DNA of 64,000 bases from Paludibacteraceae bacterium. GTDB lineage: Bacteria > Bacteroidota > Bacteroidia > Bacteroidales > Paludibacteraceae. The notes below the pieces were generated by a model, which did no database searches, was not told where the DNA came from, and saw only the letters and a program-made list of their open reading frames with translations. The stretch covers positions 48,532-112,531 of the forward strand of contig JAKSNG010000001.1 of NCBI GenBank assembly GCA_024400125.1. Reading direction: 5' to 3'. A program made the position numbers and the translations under genes. This document shows, in pieces, positions 53,722-63,756 of this stretch (positions are counted from its first letter, which is position 1; each line of letters begins with the position of its first letter).

Positions 53722-55366
53722 TGTGCTCTAATTTAAGCGTACGAGTTGGTTGATCGCAAACCTCAGTTGGACCATAGTATTGAACAGGTCCAGGATAGAT
53801 ATAAGAAGTATTGGCATCTGCCCATTCTGCGCGATGATTCTTCAAATAGAGGAATGGCGCGCCATTGAGGTCAACCAATGCTTTTTGAATAACGGGTTTC
53901 ATTTTGCCGTTACGTTTCTCCATATTCATCATCATCGTGATAGGCACACCACCAGCAATCCATTCAGCAGCGGGCTTGGTCAAGTTGCGTACAAGGGACA
54001 TGTAACCTGTCTTACCGGCAGCAATCAGATGTGTGGCAGTAACGCCGATAGAGTAGCAATAGTCTGCATCGAAGTTGGACGGAATAGCGCAGCGACCTTC
54101 ATAACCAAAGAAATGGTTGAGGGCAGAGAATTTGCCCTTGAAGGTGCCATTGGCTTTCAATTGTGCGAGACGTTTTCCTACCATCTCAATGAGCAGTTTT
54201 TCTGTCTCGATTTGGCTAACCATAACGTTTCCGTGTGGGTCGCGGTCGAGGGTTAACTGACGAGCGATACCCTTTGGTAATGAACGATAGAGTTCGCAGG
54301 AAGCAGGAGTTAACATAGATTTCACGTACTCGCGTTTAGCATCATCGCCTTCAAGGGCGACAAACTCCTCGTTATTCGCTAACATATCATTCAGTTCTTG
54401 AATCAAAATGCGCATTGCTGGGATAAACTCAATCAATCCTTCAGGAATAAGAATTGTACCAAAGTTCAGACCCGCATTAGCACGATCTACAATTACTTCT
54501 ACAATCTGCTCAACGATGTCATTGAGTGTCATGTTCTTAGCCTCTACTTCTTCAGAGATGAGACAGATATTAGGCTGACTCTGTAATGCACATTCCAAAG
54601 CAATATGAGAAGCCGAACGACCCATCAGACGAATGAAGTGCCAGTATTTCTTAGCAGAGTTAGCATCGCGTTGAATATTACCAATCAACTCAGAATACAC
54701 TTTACATGCGGTATCGAAACCGAAAGAGGTCTCAATCATTTCGTTCTTCAAGTCTCCATCAATGGTCTTTGGACAACCAATCACTTGAATACCGCATTTC
54801 TTTTGTAGGTAATACTCTGCCAATACGCATGCATTGGTGTTAGAGTCATCTCCGCCTATGATAACAACGGCTTTAATACCAAGTTTCTTACAAACTTCGA
54901 TACCGTTATCGAATTGCCATGTCTCTTCGAGTTTTGTACGACCTGAACCGATAATATCGAAGCCTCCAGTGTTACGATAATCGTCAATAATATCTGCGGT
55001 TAACTCTTGATACTTTCCTTCAATCAAACCCGAAGGGCCGCCAAGAAAACCATATAATTTATTTGCAGGATTAAGGGCTTTGAGACCGTCAAATAGACCA
55101 GCAATCACGTTGTGACCACCAGGTGCTTGACCACCGGATAGGATAACGCCTACATTAATTGAAGCAGATTGAGCAGCGCTTGATTGAGCAGGCTCCATCG
55201 TGATAACTGGCAGACCATACGTGTTGGGGAACAACTCTTTGATTTCTTTTTGATCTGCAACGGATTGTGTGGCAGCGCCTTCGACAAGGCGTACATGACC
55301 GTTCAAAGCAATAGGCATTTTAGGCTTGTAACTTTGACGAGCGATTTGTAATGGACTTTTTTGCAT
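53711..55366 (-). CDS. pfp: Pyrophosphate-dependent 6-phosphofructokinase (long form)
   Basis: 551 aa. Nucleotide/PPi loop [18 protein letters not shown], the PPi-specific [14 protein letters not shown] (Asp in place of the ATP-type Gly), [22 protein letters not shown], and the hinge [13 protein letters not shown]. Reversible phosphorylation of fructose-6-phosphate using pyrophosphate in glycolysis. Length fits the long plant/spirochaete-like clade common in Bacteroidota. Between ispG (23 nt upstream) and the TPR gene. Confidence 0.94.
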   Translation of the reverse strand: MQKSPLQIARQSYKPKMPIALNGHVRLVEGAATQSVADQKEIKELFPNTYGLPVITMEPAQSSAAQSASINVGVILSGGQAPGGHNVIAGLFDGLKALNPANKLYGFLGGPSGLIEGKYQELTADIIDDYRNTGGFDIIGSGRTKLEETWQFDNGIEVCKKLGIKAVVIIGGDDSNTNACVLAEYYLQKKCGIQVIGCPKTIDGDLKNEMIETSFGFDTACKVYSELIGNIQRDANSAKKYWHFIRLMGRSASHIALECALQSQPNICLISEEVEAKNMTLNDIVEQIVEVIVDRANAGLNFGTILIPEGLIEFIPAMRILIQELNDMLANNEEFVALEGDDAKREYVKSMLTPASCELYRSLPKGIARQLTLDRDPHGNVMVSQIETEKLLIEMVGKRLAQLKANGTFKGKFSALNHFFGYEGRCAIPSNFDADYCYSIGVTATHLIAAGKTGYMSLVRNLTKPAAEWIAGGVPITMMMNMEKRNGKMKPVIQKALVDLNGAPFLYLKNHRAEWADANTSYIYPGPVQYYGPTEVCDQPTRTLKLEHNAK

Positions 55367-55389
55367 AATGTTATAGTTTTATAAGTTGT

Positions 55390-56775
55390 TTATTGTTGAT
55401 TTTGAATTAGTTTTAATAATTGTTGTACGGCTTCTTCTTGTGGGATGTTTTTAATCACGCACTCTTTTCCTTTATATAAAGATACTCGGTCTCGTCCTGC
55501 ACCCACGTAGCCGTAATCAGCGTCTGCCATCTCCCCAGGTCCATTAACAATGCAACCCATGACGGCAATTTTTGGGAATGTACGGTTGTTGTCGGTTGCT
55601 ATGGCAGATTCGTTAAACGCACGCTTAATCTCTGCGACTGTCTTTTGCAAGTCAAACATTGTGCGACCGCAACCTGGACAGGACACAAACTCGGTCTTAT
55701 ATCTCGTAATCTGTGCTGCTTGCAATATGTCTTTGCTCAACTGTGCCAGTTGTGTGACAGAGAAACTGGGGTTGAGTAACTCTAATTTCTTGCAGTTATA
55801 TTGCCACAGCAATCGACCGCATTCGGCTGCCGCATGCAATTGAAAGCGCGACCAGTCTTTTTCTGTAGCATAGTAGAAAATGGCATCACTATTCTCGTCA
55901 TAGCTCAGTATGATTGAGTCTTGATAACGTTCACTATTGGGATTAGCAAAGTATTGCACTAAATCTTTAGCCACAGGAATCTCTGCTTCTGGATCTTCAC
56001 TTAATGACACGCGAATCGTGTCACCAATGCCTTCTGCTAATAACGCGCCAATACCTACTGCGGACTTAATGCGTCCGTCCTTACCTTCTCCGGCTTCGGT
56101 TACCCCTAAATGAATAGGGAAGTGCATATCTTCAGCGTCCATTGTTTTCACCAATAGTCGAACTGTTTCGACCATAACGCGTGTGTTGGAGGCCTTGATA
56201 CTCAGCACGATATTCGTAAAATCTGCTTCCACAGCAATGCGCAGAAACTCCATACAACTCTCTACCATTCCTTCTGGCGTGTCACCATATTTCTCCATCA
56301 TGCGCGGAGACAAAGACCCATGATTAACGCCTATTCGAAGTGCTGTATGATGTGCTTTGCAGATGTCCAACAAGTGCGTAAAACGTGTACGTATATCGTT
56401 TGGATTATTAGCGTAGTTGCCTGGGTTAATTCGCACTTTTTCAGCCACTTGCGCAGCTGCGTCTGCTACATCGGAGCGGAAATGTACATCTGCTACTAAT
56501 GGTATAGTAGAATGTGCAGAGTGGTTTTGACTATCCCGCAGTTGCTCATGTATAGCGCGTAGCGATTCCACTTCTTTTATACCTTGTGTCGTGAAGCGCA
56601 AAATCTCTGAACCTGCTTGTTGACAACGGATGGCTTGCTGCACAGATTTCTCTATATCATTGGTTGATGTGTTAGCCATCGTTTGGATGCGAATAGGGTA
56701 TTCAGACCCCACCAAAATATCACCAATTTGCGAAGTCGAAGTTGCTCTTCGGGTATATTTTACTAAAATATTCAT
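55390..56775 (-). CDS. ispG: 4-hydroxy-3-methylbut-2-en-1-yl diphosphate synthase, reduced insert form
   Basis: 461 aa from ATG 56775 (MNILVKYTRRATSTSQIGD); a TTG twelve bases upstream is less likely. TIM-barrel domain with LVADVHFRSDVA, EKVRINPGNYAN, RIGVNHGSLSPRM and EGIGDTIRVSLSEDPEAEI; C-terminal [4Fe-4S] domain with FVSCPGCGRTMFDLQ and GCIVNGPGEMADADYGYVG. Penultimate MEP-pathway step. Bacteroidota usually have an about 600-aa form with a large middle domain; here only about 90 residues remain between the two conserved domains. No consensus promoter upstream. Confidence 0.94.
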   Translation of the reverse strand: MNILVKYTRRATSTSQIGDILVGSEYPIRIQTMANTSTNDIEKSVQQAIRCQQAGSEILRFTTQGIKEVESLRAIHEQLRDSQNHSAHSTIPLVADVHFRSDVADAAAQVAEKVRINPGNYANNPNDIRTRFTHLLDICKAHHTALRIGVNHGSLSPRMMEKYGDTPEGMVESCMEFLRIAVEADFTNIVLSIKASNTRVMVETVRLLVKTMDAEDMHFPIHLGVTEAGEGKDGRIKSAVGIGALLAEGIGDTIRVSLSEDPEAEIPVAKDLVQYFANPNSERYQDSIILSYDENSDAIFYYATEKDWSRFQLHAAAECGRLLWQYNCKKLELLNPSFSVTQLAQLSKDILQAAQITRYKTEFVSCPGCGRTMFDLQKTVAEIKRAFNESAIATDNNRTFPKIAVMGCIVNGPGEMADADYGYVGAGRDRVSLYKGKECVIKNIPQEEAVQQLLKLIQNQQ

Positions 56776-56791
56776 TTTTTTTTGCAAAAAA

Positions 56792-56823
56792 TTTGCTCAA
56801 TTCAAAAATTTATTGTACTTTTG
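56792..56823 (+). promoter_or_regulatory. Promoter of tRNA-Lys
   Basis: TTTG (56792-56795), 20 nt, TACTTTTG (56816-56823), followed by CAGCCGCTTTT and a GCTTTT-GAAA-AAAAGC hairpin directly before the tRNA. Confidence 0.82.
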
Positions 56824-56846
56824 CAGCCGCTTTTGAAAAAAAGCAT

Positions 56847-56919
56847 GATTCAGTAGCTCAGCAGGTAGAGCACATCCCTTTTAAGGATGGGGTCCTGGGT
56901 TCGAGCCCCAGCTGGATCA
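56847..56919 (+). tRNA. tRNA-Lys (TTT)
   Basis: Acceptor GATTCAG/CTGGATC (one wobble) with discriminator A; anticodon stem CATCC/GGATG with loop CTTTTAA (anticodon TTT); T-arm CTGGGTTCGAGCCCCAG. 73 nt, CCA not encoded. Confidence 0.97.
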
Positions 56920-56920
56920 C

Positions 56921-56954
56921 AAGAGGAGAGCACACGCTCTCCTCTTCTGTTTTT
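56921..56954 (+). terminator. Intrinsic terminator of tRNA-Lys
   Basis: AAGAGGAGAGC (56921-56931) pairs perfectly with GCTCTCCTCTT (56936-56946), 4-nt loop ACAC, followed by CTGTTTTTC. It abuts the leuS stop on the other strand. Confidence 0.85.
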
Positions 56955-59714
56955 CTACACGACAAAGTTGATGATTCGACCAGGAACGACAATCACTTTC
57001 TTAGGAGTAACTCCGTTAAGTTGTTTCTTGGTTTGGTCGTCATTCATTACTGCTGCCTCAATCTCTTCTTTGCTGGCGGTCTTTGGTAATTCAATCGTGA
57101 ACTTCACTTTGCCATTGAACTGCACAGGATATTTCACGCTATCTTCGACTAAATAACTCTCGTCACACTCTGGCCATGTTGCATCAATCACAAGTGTATT
57201 GTTGCCACAACGATGCCATGCTTCTTCCGCAATATGCGGTGCGTATGGAGCTAATAGGATGGCGAATTGTTCAAGAATAGCTTTCTTACTACATTTTCCT
57301 AACTCATTCGCAGCAATCATAAAGGCAGGGATAGATGTGTTGAATGAGAAGTTCTCGATGTCCCACGTCACTTTCTTAATCAGTTTATGCAGCGACTTGA
57401 GTTCTTCGCGTGTAGGTACTTCGTCGGTCACATTCTCGTGCATGTTCCAATATTTGCGTAAGAAACGATGTACGCCGTCGATACCATTGGTGTCCCAAGG
57501 TTTGCTCATTTCTAATGGACCTAAAAACATCTCGTACAAACGCAAGGTGTCAGCGCCGAACTGTTCCACTACATCGTCTGGATTGACCACATTGAACATG
57601 GACTTGGACATTTTCTCAATTGCCCAACCGCAGATATATTGTTTCTCGGCTGGGGTGCCTAAATATGGATTGTCTTGGTCGGTTGTGCCATCGGCGTACA
57701 CGAATTCAGCGTTTTTATATTCCGGCATCCAGTTACGGAAGGCTTGAATATCCAAGATGTCGTTCTTAACGATGTTCACATTTACGTGAATAGGCTGCAC
57801 TTTGTCCTTGTATTCGGGATTATTGATGAGATTGTAACTGATGTACAGATTTCCTGTCGCGCCCTCACCGATATAGCGATATACGAAGTTCGAACGTCCT
57901 TGAATCATACCTTGGTTAATCAATTTTTGGAATGGTTCGTCTTCGCATATATACCCCATATCATAGAGGAACTTGTTCCAGAAACGGCTGTAAATCAAGT
58001 GTCCCGTCGCATGTTCTGTTCCTCCGATATACAGATTAACTTGACGCCAGTAAGCATTCACTTCTTTATCGACCAATGCCTTCTCATTGTGATTGTCCAT
58101 GTAGCGTAAGTAGTATGCGCTGGAGCCTGCAAATCCTGGCATGGTGCATAATTCAAGAGGGTAACCGTTATATGTCCAGTCTTTGGCGTTACCTAATGGA
58201 GGTCTGCCATCTTCGGTCGGCTTGAAGTCTGATACTTCGGGCAACGTTAATGGAAGGTCTTTTTCATCTACTACGTATGGCATGCCGTCCTTATAGTAAA
58301 TAGGGAAAGGCTCACCCCAGTAGCGTTGACGAGAGAAAATCGCATCACGCAGACGATAGTTGACTTTTACGCGACCAATGCCTGTGTTCGTGATATATTC
58401 CTTCATCTTTGCGATGGCATCTTTTACTTCCAGTCCATTGAGGAAGCCAGAGTTCATCATGATACCTTCCTTTGCATCGAAACTGCTTTCGGACACGTCT
58501 GCACCCTCAATCAATGGAATGATAGGCAGGTTGAAGTGTTTAGCAAATGCGTAGTCTCGACTATCATGCGCAGGCACCGCCATAATCGCACCAGTGCCGT
58601 AACCACTTAATACGTAGTCAGATATGTAAATGGGTATTTCGCTATTAGTTAGCGGATTGATGGCATAACTGCCGGTGAATACACCTGTCACGCGGCGGTC
58701 GGATATACGTTCACGTTCCGTACGATGTTTGCAGCGGTCAAGGTATGCTTCGACTTCCTCTTTGTGATCATCTGTCACAACGCGGCTGACATATTCGCTT
58801 TCAGGAGCAAGTACCATAAATGTGACACCAAATACTGTGTCGGCACGAGTAGTGAAGATGGTGAACGGAGTGTCTTGTCCTTTGATTTGGAATTGCATTT
58901 CTGCGCCTTCAGAGCGACCTATCCAGTTGCGTTGGGTATCTTTGAGTGAGTCTGTCCAATCGATTCGATCTAATCCCTCTAACAAACGACCAGCGTATGC
59001 ACTCACGCGCAGACTCCATTGGCGCATCACGCGTTGTTCTACGGGGAAGCCGCCACGAACAGATAGTCCTTCGCTCACTTCGTCGTTTGCTAAAACGGTA
59101 CCTAATTGTGGACACCAGTTCACTTTCGTGTCGCTTAGATAAGCAATACGATAGTTCATCAGTCGCTCTTGCTGTTCTTTTTCGCTCAAAGTCTTCCACG
59201 TTGGGTCAGTTTCTTCCCATTGTTGAATCAGTTCGCTAATGGGGCGTGCTTTTTGTAGAGTGGTGTCGTAGTACGAATTGAACATCAGTCTAAAAGCCCA
59301 CTGAGTCCATTTATAGAAGGATGGGTCGCAGGTCTTCACTTCGCGGTCCCAGTCGTAGCAGAAGCCAATTTTTTTCAACTGTTCCACGTACCGTGCGATG
59401 TTCTTCATTGTGGTCTCTTCGGGATGGGTACCCGTCTGAATAGCATATTGCTCTGCGGGCAAACCGTACGAGTCAAATCCCATTGGGTGTAGCACATTGA
59501 ATCCGCACAAACGTTTGTAACGGCTGTAGATGTCGCTGGCGATGTAGCCCAGAGGGTGACCAACGTGCAATCCGGCACCTGAGGGGTAGGGGAACATATC
59601 TAATACATAGAACGGTTTTTTGTCGCTCTTGTTACTTACGTGATATGCACCCTGACGTTCCCATTCAGATTGCCATTTTTGTTCTATTTCTTGAAAGTTA
59701 TAGTCCATTGTCAA
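56955..59714 (-). CDS. leuS: Leucyl-tRNA synthetase
   Basis: 919 aa class I synthetase. HIGH motif in [16 protein letters not shown], editing (CP1) domain with [15 protein letters not shown] and [21 protein letters not shown] motif in [16 protein letters not shown]-terminal anticodon-binding domain. Start is contiguous with the tkt stop (59715). The editing Thr-rich and Asp sites look intact. Confidence 0.97.
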   Translation of the reverse strand: MTMDYNFQEIEQKWQSEWERQGAYHVSNKSDKKPFYVLDMFPYPSGAGLHVGHPLGYIASDIYSRYKRLCGFNVLHPMGFDSYGLPAEQYAIQTGTHPEETTMKNIARYVEQLKKIGFCYDWDREVKTCDPSFYKWTQWAFRLMFNSYYDTTLQKARPISELIQQWEETDPTWKTLSEKEQQERLMNYRIAYLSDTKVNWCPQLGTVLANDEVSEGLSVRGGFPVEQRVMRQWSLRVSAYAGRLLEGLDRIDWTDSLKDTQRNWIGRSEGAEMQFQIKGQDTPFTIFTTRADTVFGVTFMVLAPESEYVSRVVTDDHKEEVEAYLDRCKHRTERERISDRRVTGVFTGSYAINPLTNSEIPIYISDYVLSGYGTGAIMAVPAHDSRDYAFAKHFNLPIIPLIEGADVSESSFDAKEGIMMNSGFLNGLEVKDAIAKMKEYITNTGIGRVKVNYRLRDAIFSRQRYWGEPFPIYYKDGMPYVVDEKDLPLTLPEVSDFKPTEDGRPPLGNAKDWTYNGYPLELCTMPGFAGSSAYYLRYMDNHNEKALVDKEVNAYWRQVNLYIGGTEHATGHLIYSRFWNKFLYDMGYICEDEPFQKLINQGMIQGRSNFVYRYIGEGATGNLYISYNLINNPEYKDKVQPIHVNVNIVKNDILDIQAFRNWMPEYKNAEFVYADGTTDQDNPYLGTPAEKQYICGWAIEKMSKSMFNVVNPDDVVEQFGADTLRLYEMFLGPLEMSKPWDTNGIDGVHRFLRKYWNMHENVTDEVPTREELKSLHKLIKKVTWDIENFSFNTSIPAFMIAANELGKCSKKAILEQFAILLAPYAPHIAEEAWHRCGNNTLVIDATWPECDESYLVEDSVKYPVQFNGKVKFTIELPKTASKEEIEAAVMNDDQTKKQLNGVTPKKVIVVPGRIINFVV

Positions 59715-61757
59715 TTACAGAAGTTTCTTCACTTGTTCAACTACGTTAGCTGCGGTAAAGCCAAGTTTCTCATCCAAAATCTTATATGGAGCGGAGAAGC
59801 CGAAGCTCTCCAATCCCCAAACGCTACCGTTTTCGCCAACCAAACTTTCCAACGTGCAAGGCAGGCCAGCGGTCATACCAAAGCGTTTAATGCCTTTTGG
59901 TAGTACTTCGTTCTGATATTCAGCACTTTGTTGACGGAAACGTCCTTCACTTGGAACGGAAACGACTTGCAGACGAATACCTTCTTGTCGCAGCAGTTCA
60001 GCTCCTGCCATCAATGTAGCCACCTCGCTACCGCTTGCGAGCAATACCACTTGTGGATTCTCGTCTTTCGATACGATATACGCGCCTTTGCGGAATGCTT
60101 CGAGTTGCTCATGTTCGTCACGTACGATAGCGCTACCAAAGCCCTTAATAGAGTCGATGTCTTGGCGGCTCAGTATGAGTGCGGATGGAGTTTTTGTGTT
60201 TTCGATAGCAGCACGCCATGCTTGTGTTGTTTCGTCTGCATCAGCCGGACGAAGAACGAGCATAGATGGATTACCGCTATGGTTCTTCAGTTTCTCCATG
60301 AGACGAATCTGTGCCTCTTGTTCTACCGGCTCATGGGTTGGGCCGTCTTCACCTACGCGGAACGCGTCGTGTGACCATACGAAGATGACGGGCACTTCCA
60401 TCAATGCTGCCAAACGTACGGCGGGTTTCATATAGTCGCTGAATACGAAGAATGTTCCGCATGCAGGAATAACACCTCCGTGTAACGACATACCGATGCA
60501 CACGCATGCCATTGTCAGTTCGCTTACACCGGATTGTAAGAATTGTCCGCTGAAGTCGTCACGCTTGAAAGCATGTGTTTTCTTGAGGAAACCGTCTGTC
60601 TTATCGGAGTTGCTCAAGTCTGCGGACGAAACAATCATATTCGATACGTTCTCTGCCAAGTAGCTGAGTGCAGTAGCGCTGGCACCGCGAGTTGAGTTGC
60701 CTGCTTTCTGCTCAATCTTACTCCAATCAATAGCAGGAGTTTCGCCTGAGAAGTATGCTTCATATTGTGCAGCAAGGGTAGGATTAGCTTTTGCCCACTT
60801 GTCGTATTTAACGTAGTAGTTGTTTGCCATTTCGCGCAACTCTGCAGCACGATTGTCGTACAGTTCTTTTACTTCTGGGAAGATCTTAAATGGCTCAGCA
60901 GGATTACCACCAAGGTGTTCAATGGTCTTCTCAAACGATGCACCGGACTTGCTCAAAGGTTGGCCATGGGTGGAGCATTTGCCTTCGAATGATTGACCAT
61001 CTTCGGTCAAGCAACCCTTACCCATAGCGGTGTGGCCAATAATCAGACTTGGGTGATTCTTCTCTTCTCTTGCGCGTTCAAGTGCAGCACGAATAGCGTC
61101 CGGGTCGTTGCCAGGAATCTCTTGCACATACCATCCCCATGCCTCATATTTCTTTGCCACATCCTCTGTGGTTACATCTTTGCAGTTGGTGGATAGTTGC
61201 ACTTCGTTAGAGTCGTAGAACATGATGAGGTTATCCAGTCCTAAGTGACCAGCCAAACGCCCTGCACCTTGTGAAATCTCTTCTTGCACGCCGCCGTCCG
61301 AAATAAACGCATAGATAGTTGGGTTATGAATCTCCCCAAAACGTGCGTTCATCCATTTAGCTGCAATAGCTGCACCAACGGCAAACACGTGACCTTGTCC
61401 TAATGGACCGGAGGTGTTTTCTATGCCACGTTCGATGTCTCGTTCTGGGTGACCAGGGACGACACTTCCCCATTGACGGAGTGTCTGCAACTCGTCCAGC
61501 GAGAACTTGCCGGCGAGGCAGAGTTGGCTATACAGCATAGGAGCCATGTGTCCAGGGTCTAAGAAGAAACGGTCGCGTCCTTCCCAACCAGCGTTGTCTG
61601 GGTCGTAACGAAGGAACTCGGAAAAGAGTACGTTAATAAAGTCCGAACCACCCATGGCACCTCCTGGGTGACCACTTTTTGCTTTTTCTACCATGGCTGC
61701 TGCCAAAATGCGGATGTTGTTAGCCGCTTTGTTCATTAAATCAGTCTTGTTGTTCAT
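59715..61757 (-). CDS. tkt: Transketolase
   Basis: 680 aa thiamine-diphosphate enzyme of the pentose phosphate pathway. EKAKSGHPGGAMGGSDF, GPLGQGHVFAVG, FISDGGVQEEISQGAG, and the pyrimidine-binding domain with FLQSGVSELTMA and WSHDAFRVGEDGPTHEPVEQ. Directly upstream of leuS, probably one transcript. No TAnnTTTG promoter in the 115-nt spacer upstream. Confidence 0.96.
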   Translation of the reverse strand: MNNKTDLMNKAANNIRILAAAMVEKAKSGHPGGAMGGSDFINVLFSEFLRYDPDNAGWEGRDRFFLDPGHMAPMLYSQLCLAGKFSLDELQTLRQWGSVVPGHPERDIERGIENTSGPLGQGHVFAVGAAIAAKWMNARFGEIHNPTIYAFISDGGVQEEISQGAGRLAGHLGLDNLIMFYDSNEVQLSTNCKDVTTEDVAKKYEAWGWYVQEIPGNDPDAIRAALERAREEKNHPSLIIGHTAMGKGCLTEDGQSFEGKCSTHGQPLSKSGASFEKTIEHLGGNPAEPFKIFPEVKELYDNRAAELREMANNYYVKYDKWAKANPTLAAQYEAYFSGETPAIDWSKIEQKAGNSTRGASATALSYLAENVSNMIVSSADLSNSDKTDGFLKKTHAFKRDDFSGQFLQSGVSELTMACVCIGMSLHGGVIPACGTFFVFSDYMKPAVRLAALMEVPVIFVWSHDAFRVGEDGPTHEPVEQEAQIRLMEKLKNHSGNPSMLVLRPADADETTQAWRAAIENTKTPSALILSRQDIDSIKGFGSAIVRDEHEQLEAFRKGAYIVSKDENPQVVLLASGSEVATLMAGAELLRQEGIRLQVVSVPSEGRFRQQSAEYQNEVLPKGIKRFGMTAGLPCTLESLVGENGSVWGLESFGFSAPYKILDEKLGFTAANVVEQVKKLL

Positions 61758-61790
61758 AATGTAATATATTTTAGTTTTACTTTTTCCTTC

Positions 61791-61873
61791 TCTATACTCC
61801 TTCAGCGCAGCGGTCTATATTCCTTCAGCGCAGCGGTCTATATTCCTTCAGCGCAGCGGTCTATATTCCTTCC
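61791..61873. repeat. Tandem array of a 23-bp element, 3.6 copies
   Basis: Units 61791-61813, 61814-61836 and 61837-61859 of TCTATATTCCTTCAGCGCAGCGG (the first has TATACT), plus a 14-bp partial ending at the stop codon of the DUF6048 gene. The element occurs singly at 24826 and degenerately at 10009. The CCGCTGCGCT core (minus strand) resembles the core of the murC repeat. Confidence 0.92.
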
Positions 61874-62562
61874 TAAAACTTATACCCGATATAGTAATCA
61901 ACTCCCCAATTCGAGTCCTGTCGGTATCCAAATCCCGGGATATAGTACGGCAGCACTTTACCTTCTTTCGCAGTACGTGTGAACAATATCTTGTACCGCA
62001 CATACCATCCAAATTGCAGTCCTTCCCACACTTGCACCTGACATCCTGCTACAATCTCTCCCCAGCAATCTGCTTGAAATTGGTTATAAAAATCCAGTTT
62101 ATAGTCAGTTCCGTTGACCATCACATTGGTCAAGTCATATCCTTGAAAAGCCGAAGCCACACGCACACCTACTAACAATGAGTTCAGTCGTTCGGGGTGT
62201 TTCTTGAGTCCGTTGATATCTAATCCTGCTCTAAAGAATCCGCCTTTTCCATTATGTTTGCCTCCGTAGGCTTCAGCTTCTGACTGGGCGTATCCCAGTT
62301 CGAGAGTGGGGTAGAAGCGTTGTTTCAGTCTCACGTTCCATGCCATTTCGAAGCTGAGTGTTTTGCCTTTGGATACCGCAGCCTCGATGATGGTATTCGC
62401 TATATCCAGCTTCAAGTTCATCCCTTGATAGATAGCGGAGTCGGCGTAGATACGTGTTCCGTCTTTGAAACGGTTGGTATTGGTCAGTGTATCTGTTTGT
62501 GCGAAGATGACTTGTGCCATCAGCATTATCAATCCAACCCCATATATCCTCATCCTCTTCAT
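61873..62562 (-). CDS. DUF6048-like outer-envelope protein
   Basis: 229 aa. Signal peptide about 1-21 (MKRMRIYGVGLIMLMAQVIFA). Beta-rich body rich in aromatic alternation (FEMAWNVRLKQRFYPTLELG, FGWYVRYKILF) ending in YYIGYKF, the terminal Phe typical of an outer-membrane beta barrel. DUF6048 family in Bacteroidota, function unknown, usually next to a DUF6452 lipoprotein as here (4-bp overlap). Confidence 0.82.
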   Translation of the reverse strand: MKRMRIYGVGLIMLMAQVIFAQTDTLTNTNRFKDGTRIYADSAIYQGMNLKLDIANTIIEAAVSKGKTLSFEMAWNVRLKQRFYPTLELGYAQSEAEAYGGKHNGKGGFFRAGLDINGLKKHPERLNSLLVGVRVASAFQGYDLTNVMVNGTDYKLDFYNQFQADCWGEIVAGCQVQVWEGLQFGWYVRYKILFTRTAKEGKVLPYYIPGFGYRQDSNWGVDYYIGYKF

Positions 62563-63047
62563 TGTGCGACTGTGCTATGAATCTTTATGTTTTCTTGCTC
62601 GTGGTTCTCGACCGTACTATTGATAATCGACACCGAGTCCATCCACACCTGTTTTGCCCAGACGCTGTCAATCGTGTGATAAACGATGCAGCCGCATGCC
62701 ATGGACACATATTGCATGGTGTTGGTGTAGCGGATATAGAGTGTGTCGGTCTGTCCTCTCCACGTCATGGCGTAGCTATTCATAGTTGTATCTACTGTCA
62801 GCGGGAAGCGCAATGTAGATAGGTCTTTTTGGTTGTCATACAGCACCGAGTCGGTAGTTATATGTTTGATGGTTATGCTATCCCATTTCGTAAATTCTGT
62901 TCCCACGAGTGTTGAATCGACGGCTATGCCTCGTAGCGTCACGCACGCCACCACACGCATGTTTTGCCTGCATTTCTCGTCCGGTTCACATCCTGCCAGT
63001 ATCGCTACCGCCAGCATGAGTAATAATATGTATCTTTTCTTTATCAA
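62559..63047 (-). CDS. DUF6452-like lipoprotein
   Basis: 162 aa. Lipoprotein signal with lipobox LAGC (cleavage before C19), then DEKCRQNMRVVACV and a beta-rich domain with LSTLRFPLTVDTT and MACGCIVYHTIDSV. DUF6452 proteins pair with DUF6048 in Bacteroidota; the pair may form an outer-membrane complex (inference). Confidence 0.82.
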   Translation of the reverse strand: MIKKRYILLLMLAVAILAGCEPDEKCRQNMRVVACVTLRGIAVDSTLVGTEFTKWDSITIKHITTDSVLYDNQKDLSTLRFPLTVDTTMNSYAMTWRGQTDTLYIRYTNTMQYVSMACGCIVYHTIDSVWAKQVWMDSVSIINSTVENHEQENIKIHSTVAQ

Positions 63048-63055
63048 CTTTTCCT

Positions 63056-63099
63056 ACATCCCCCTTCTTTAGAGGGGCGCTTTCGCTCTTGGGGGTGTC
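63056..63099. repeat. Palindromic element, copy 1 (44 bp)
   Basis: ACATCCCCCTTCTTTAGAGG, then a 9-10 nt insert (CGCTTTCGCT) and CTTGGGGGTGTC. Identical to copy 2 apart from the insert. Located between the DUF6452 start and the 63182 gene. Confidence 0.88.
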
Positions 63100-63117
63100 T
63101 CCCCTCTCTTCGTTTTC

Positions 63118-63135
63118 GTCAACGTCAACGTTAAC
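63118..63135. repeat. GTCAAC hexamer run in a spacer
   Basis: GTCAAC, GTCAAC, GTTAAC, between the two palindromic copies. Same run as in the coding end of the 1817-aa gene (24945-24968). Confidence 0.85.
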
Positions 63136-63147
63136 GTCTTCGTTTTT

Positions 63148-63182
63148 ACATCCCCCTTCTTTAGAGGGGGCTTGGGGGTGTC
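63148..63182. repeat. Palindromic element, copy 2 (35 bp)
   Basis: ACATCCCCCTTCTTTAGAGG followed by GGGCTTGGGGGTGTC. It ends on the last base of the stop codon of the 63182 gene. Related in frame copy in yggS. Confidence 0.88.
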
Positions 63183-63694
63183 TACAGCATTCCTCTTGCT
63201 TCTTCTTTGAGTGCAGTCAGGGCTATTTCGTGCGGTGTCTCACCATTGGTGTTATACGCAGTCATCAGTATCTTGGCATAGTCCATCGCGGTACTGTTTT
63301 TGGGCAGTTGAATAGCCATAGCATTGACGAAAGCAGCAATCTCGTTGCGTGCCTGCATCACTTTAGCCCATGTGTCATCGCTGACATAGATTTGCTGACT
63401 CATATTGTGGTCAAACTCCAGTCGGATAGTGCGTAGTAAGTGTTTTTGCAGGTCTTGTACGGACAATCCATTCATATCGACGTCCATGAGCAGATGTTCC
63501 GGTTGTGTCCTCTCTAATAGCAAGCACAAGCGCTCGTACGCGCGTAAGCGAACGGGTGAAATTTCCTTCTGGGAAGCTTTTTTGAGTTCCCACATACGTT
63601 TTTCCTCTTCGTTTTTGAATAGCTGCCGCATCACAATCCAAGTACACGCGAGTACAATCAATGCCGGAATAGTAAATTTCAAAATCTCTAACAT
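63182..63694 (-). CDS. Conserved Bacteroidota membrane-anchored protein (DUF7935-like)
   Basis: 170 aa. N-terminal membrane helix (ILKFTIPALIVLACTWIVM), charged linker (KNEEEKRMWELKKASQKE), then a helical cytoplasmic domain with RLRAYERLCLLLERTQPEHLL and LLRTIRLEFDHNMSQQIYVS. I recall this pattern as a conserved Bacteroidota family of unknown function; the family name is tentative. First gene after the promoter at 63725; DUF6452 and DUF6048 genes follow. Confidence 0.8.
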   Translation of the reverse strand: MLEILKFTIPALIVLACTWIVMRQLFKNEEEKRMWELKKASQKEISPVRLRAYERLCLLLERTQPEHLLMDVDMNGLSVQDLQKHLLRTIRLEFDHNMSQQIYVSDDTWAKVMQARNEIAAFVNAMAIQLPKNSTAMDYAKILMTAYNTNGETPHEIALTALKEEARGML

Positions 63695-63724
63695 AGTTAT
63701 ATTCTACTTTTTCAATTTAGCGTG

Positions 63725-63756
63725 CAAAGGTACAACAAATTTTTGGAATGTGCAAA
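63725..63756 (-). promoter_or_regulatory. Promoter of the 63694 gene and probably the DUF6452/DUF6048 pair
   Basis: Minus strand: TTTG (63756-63753), 20 nt, TACCTTTG (63732-63725). Leader about 27 nt. Confidence 0.82.
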
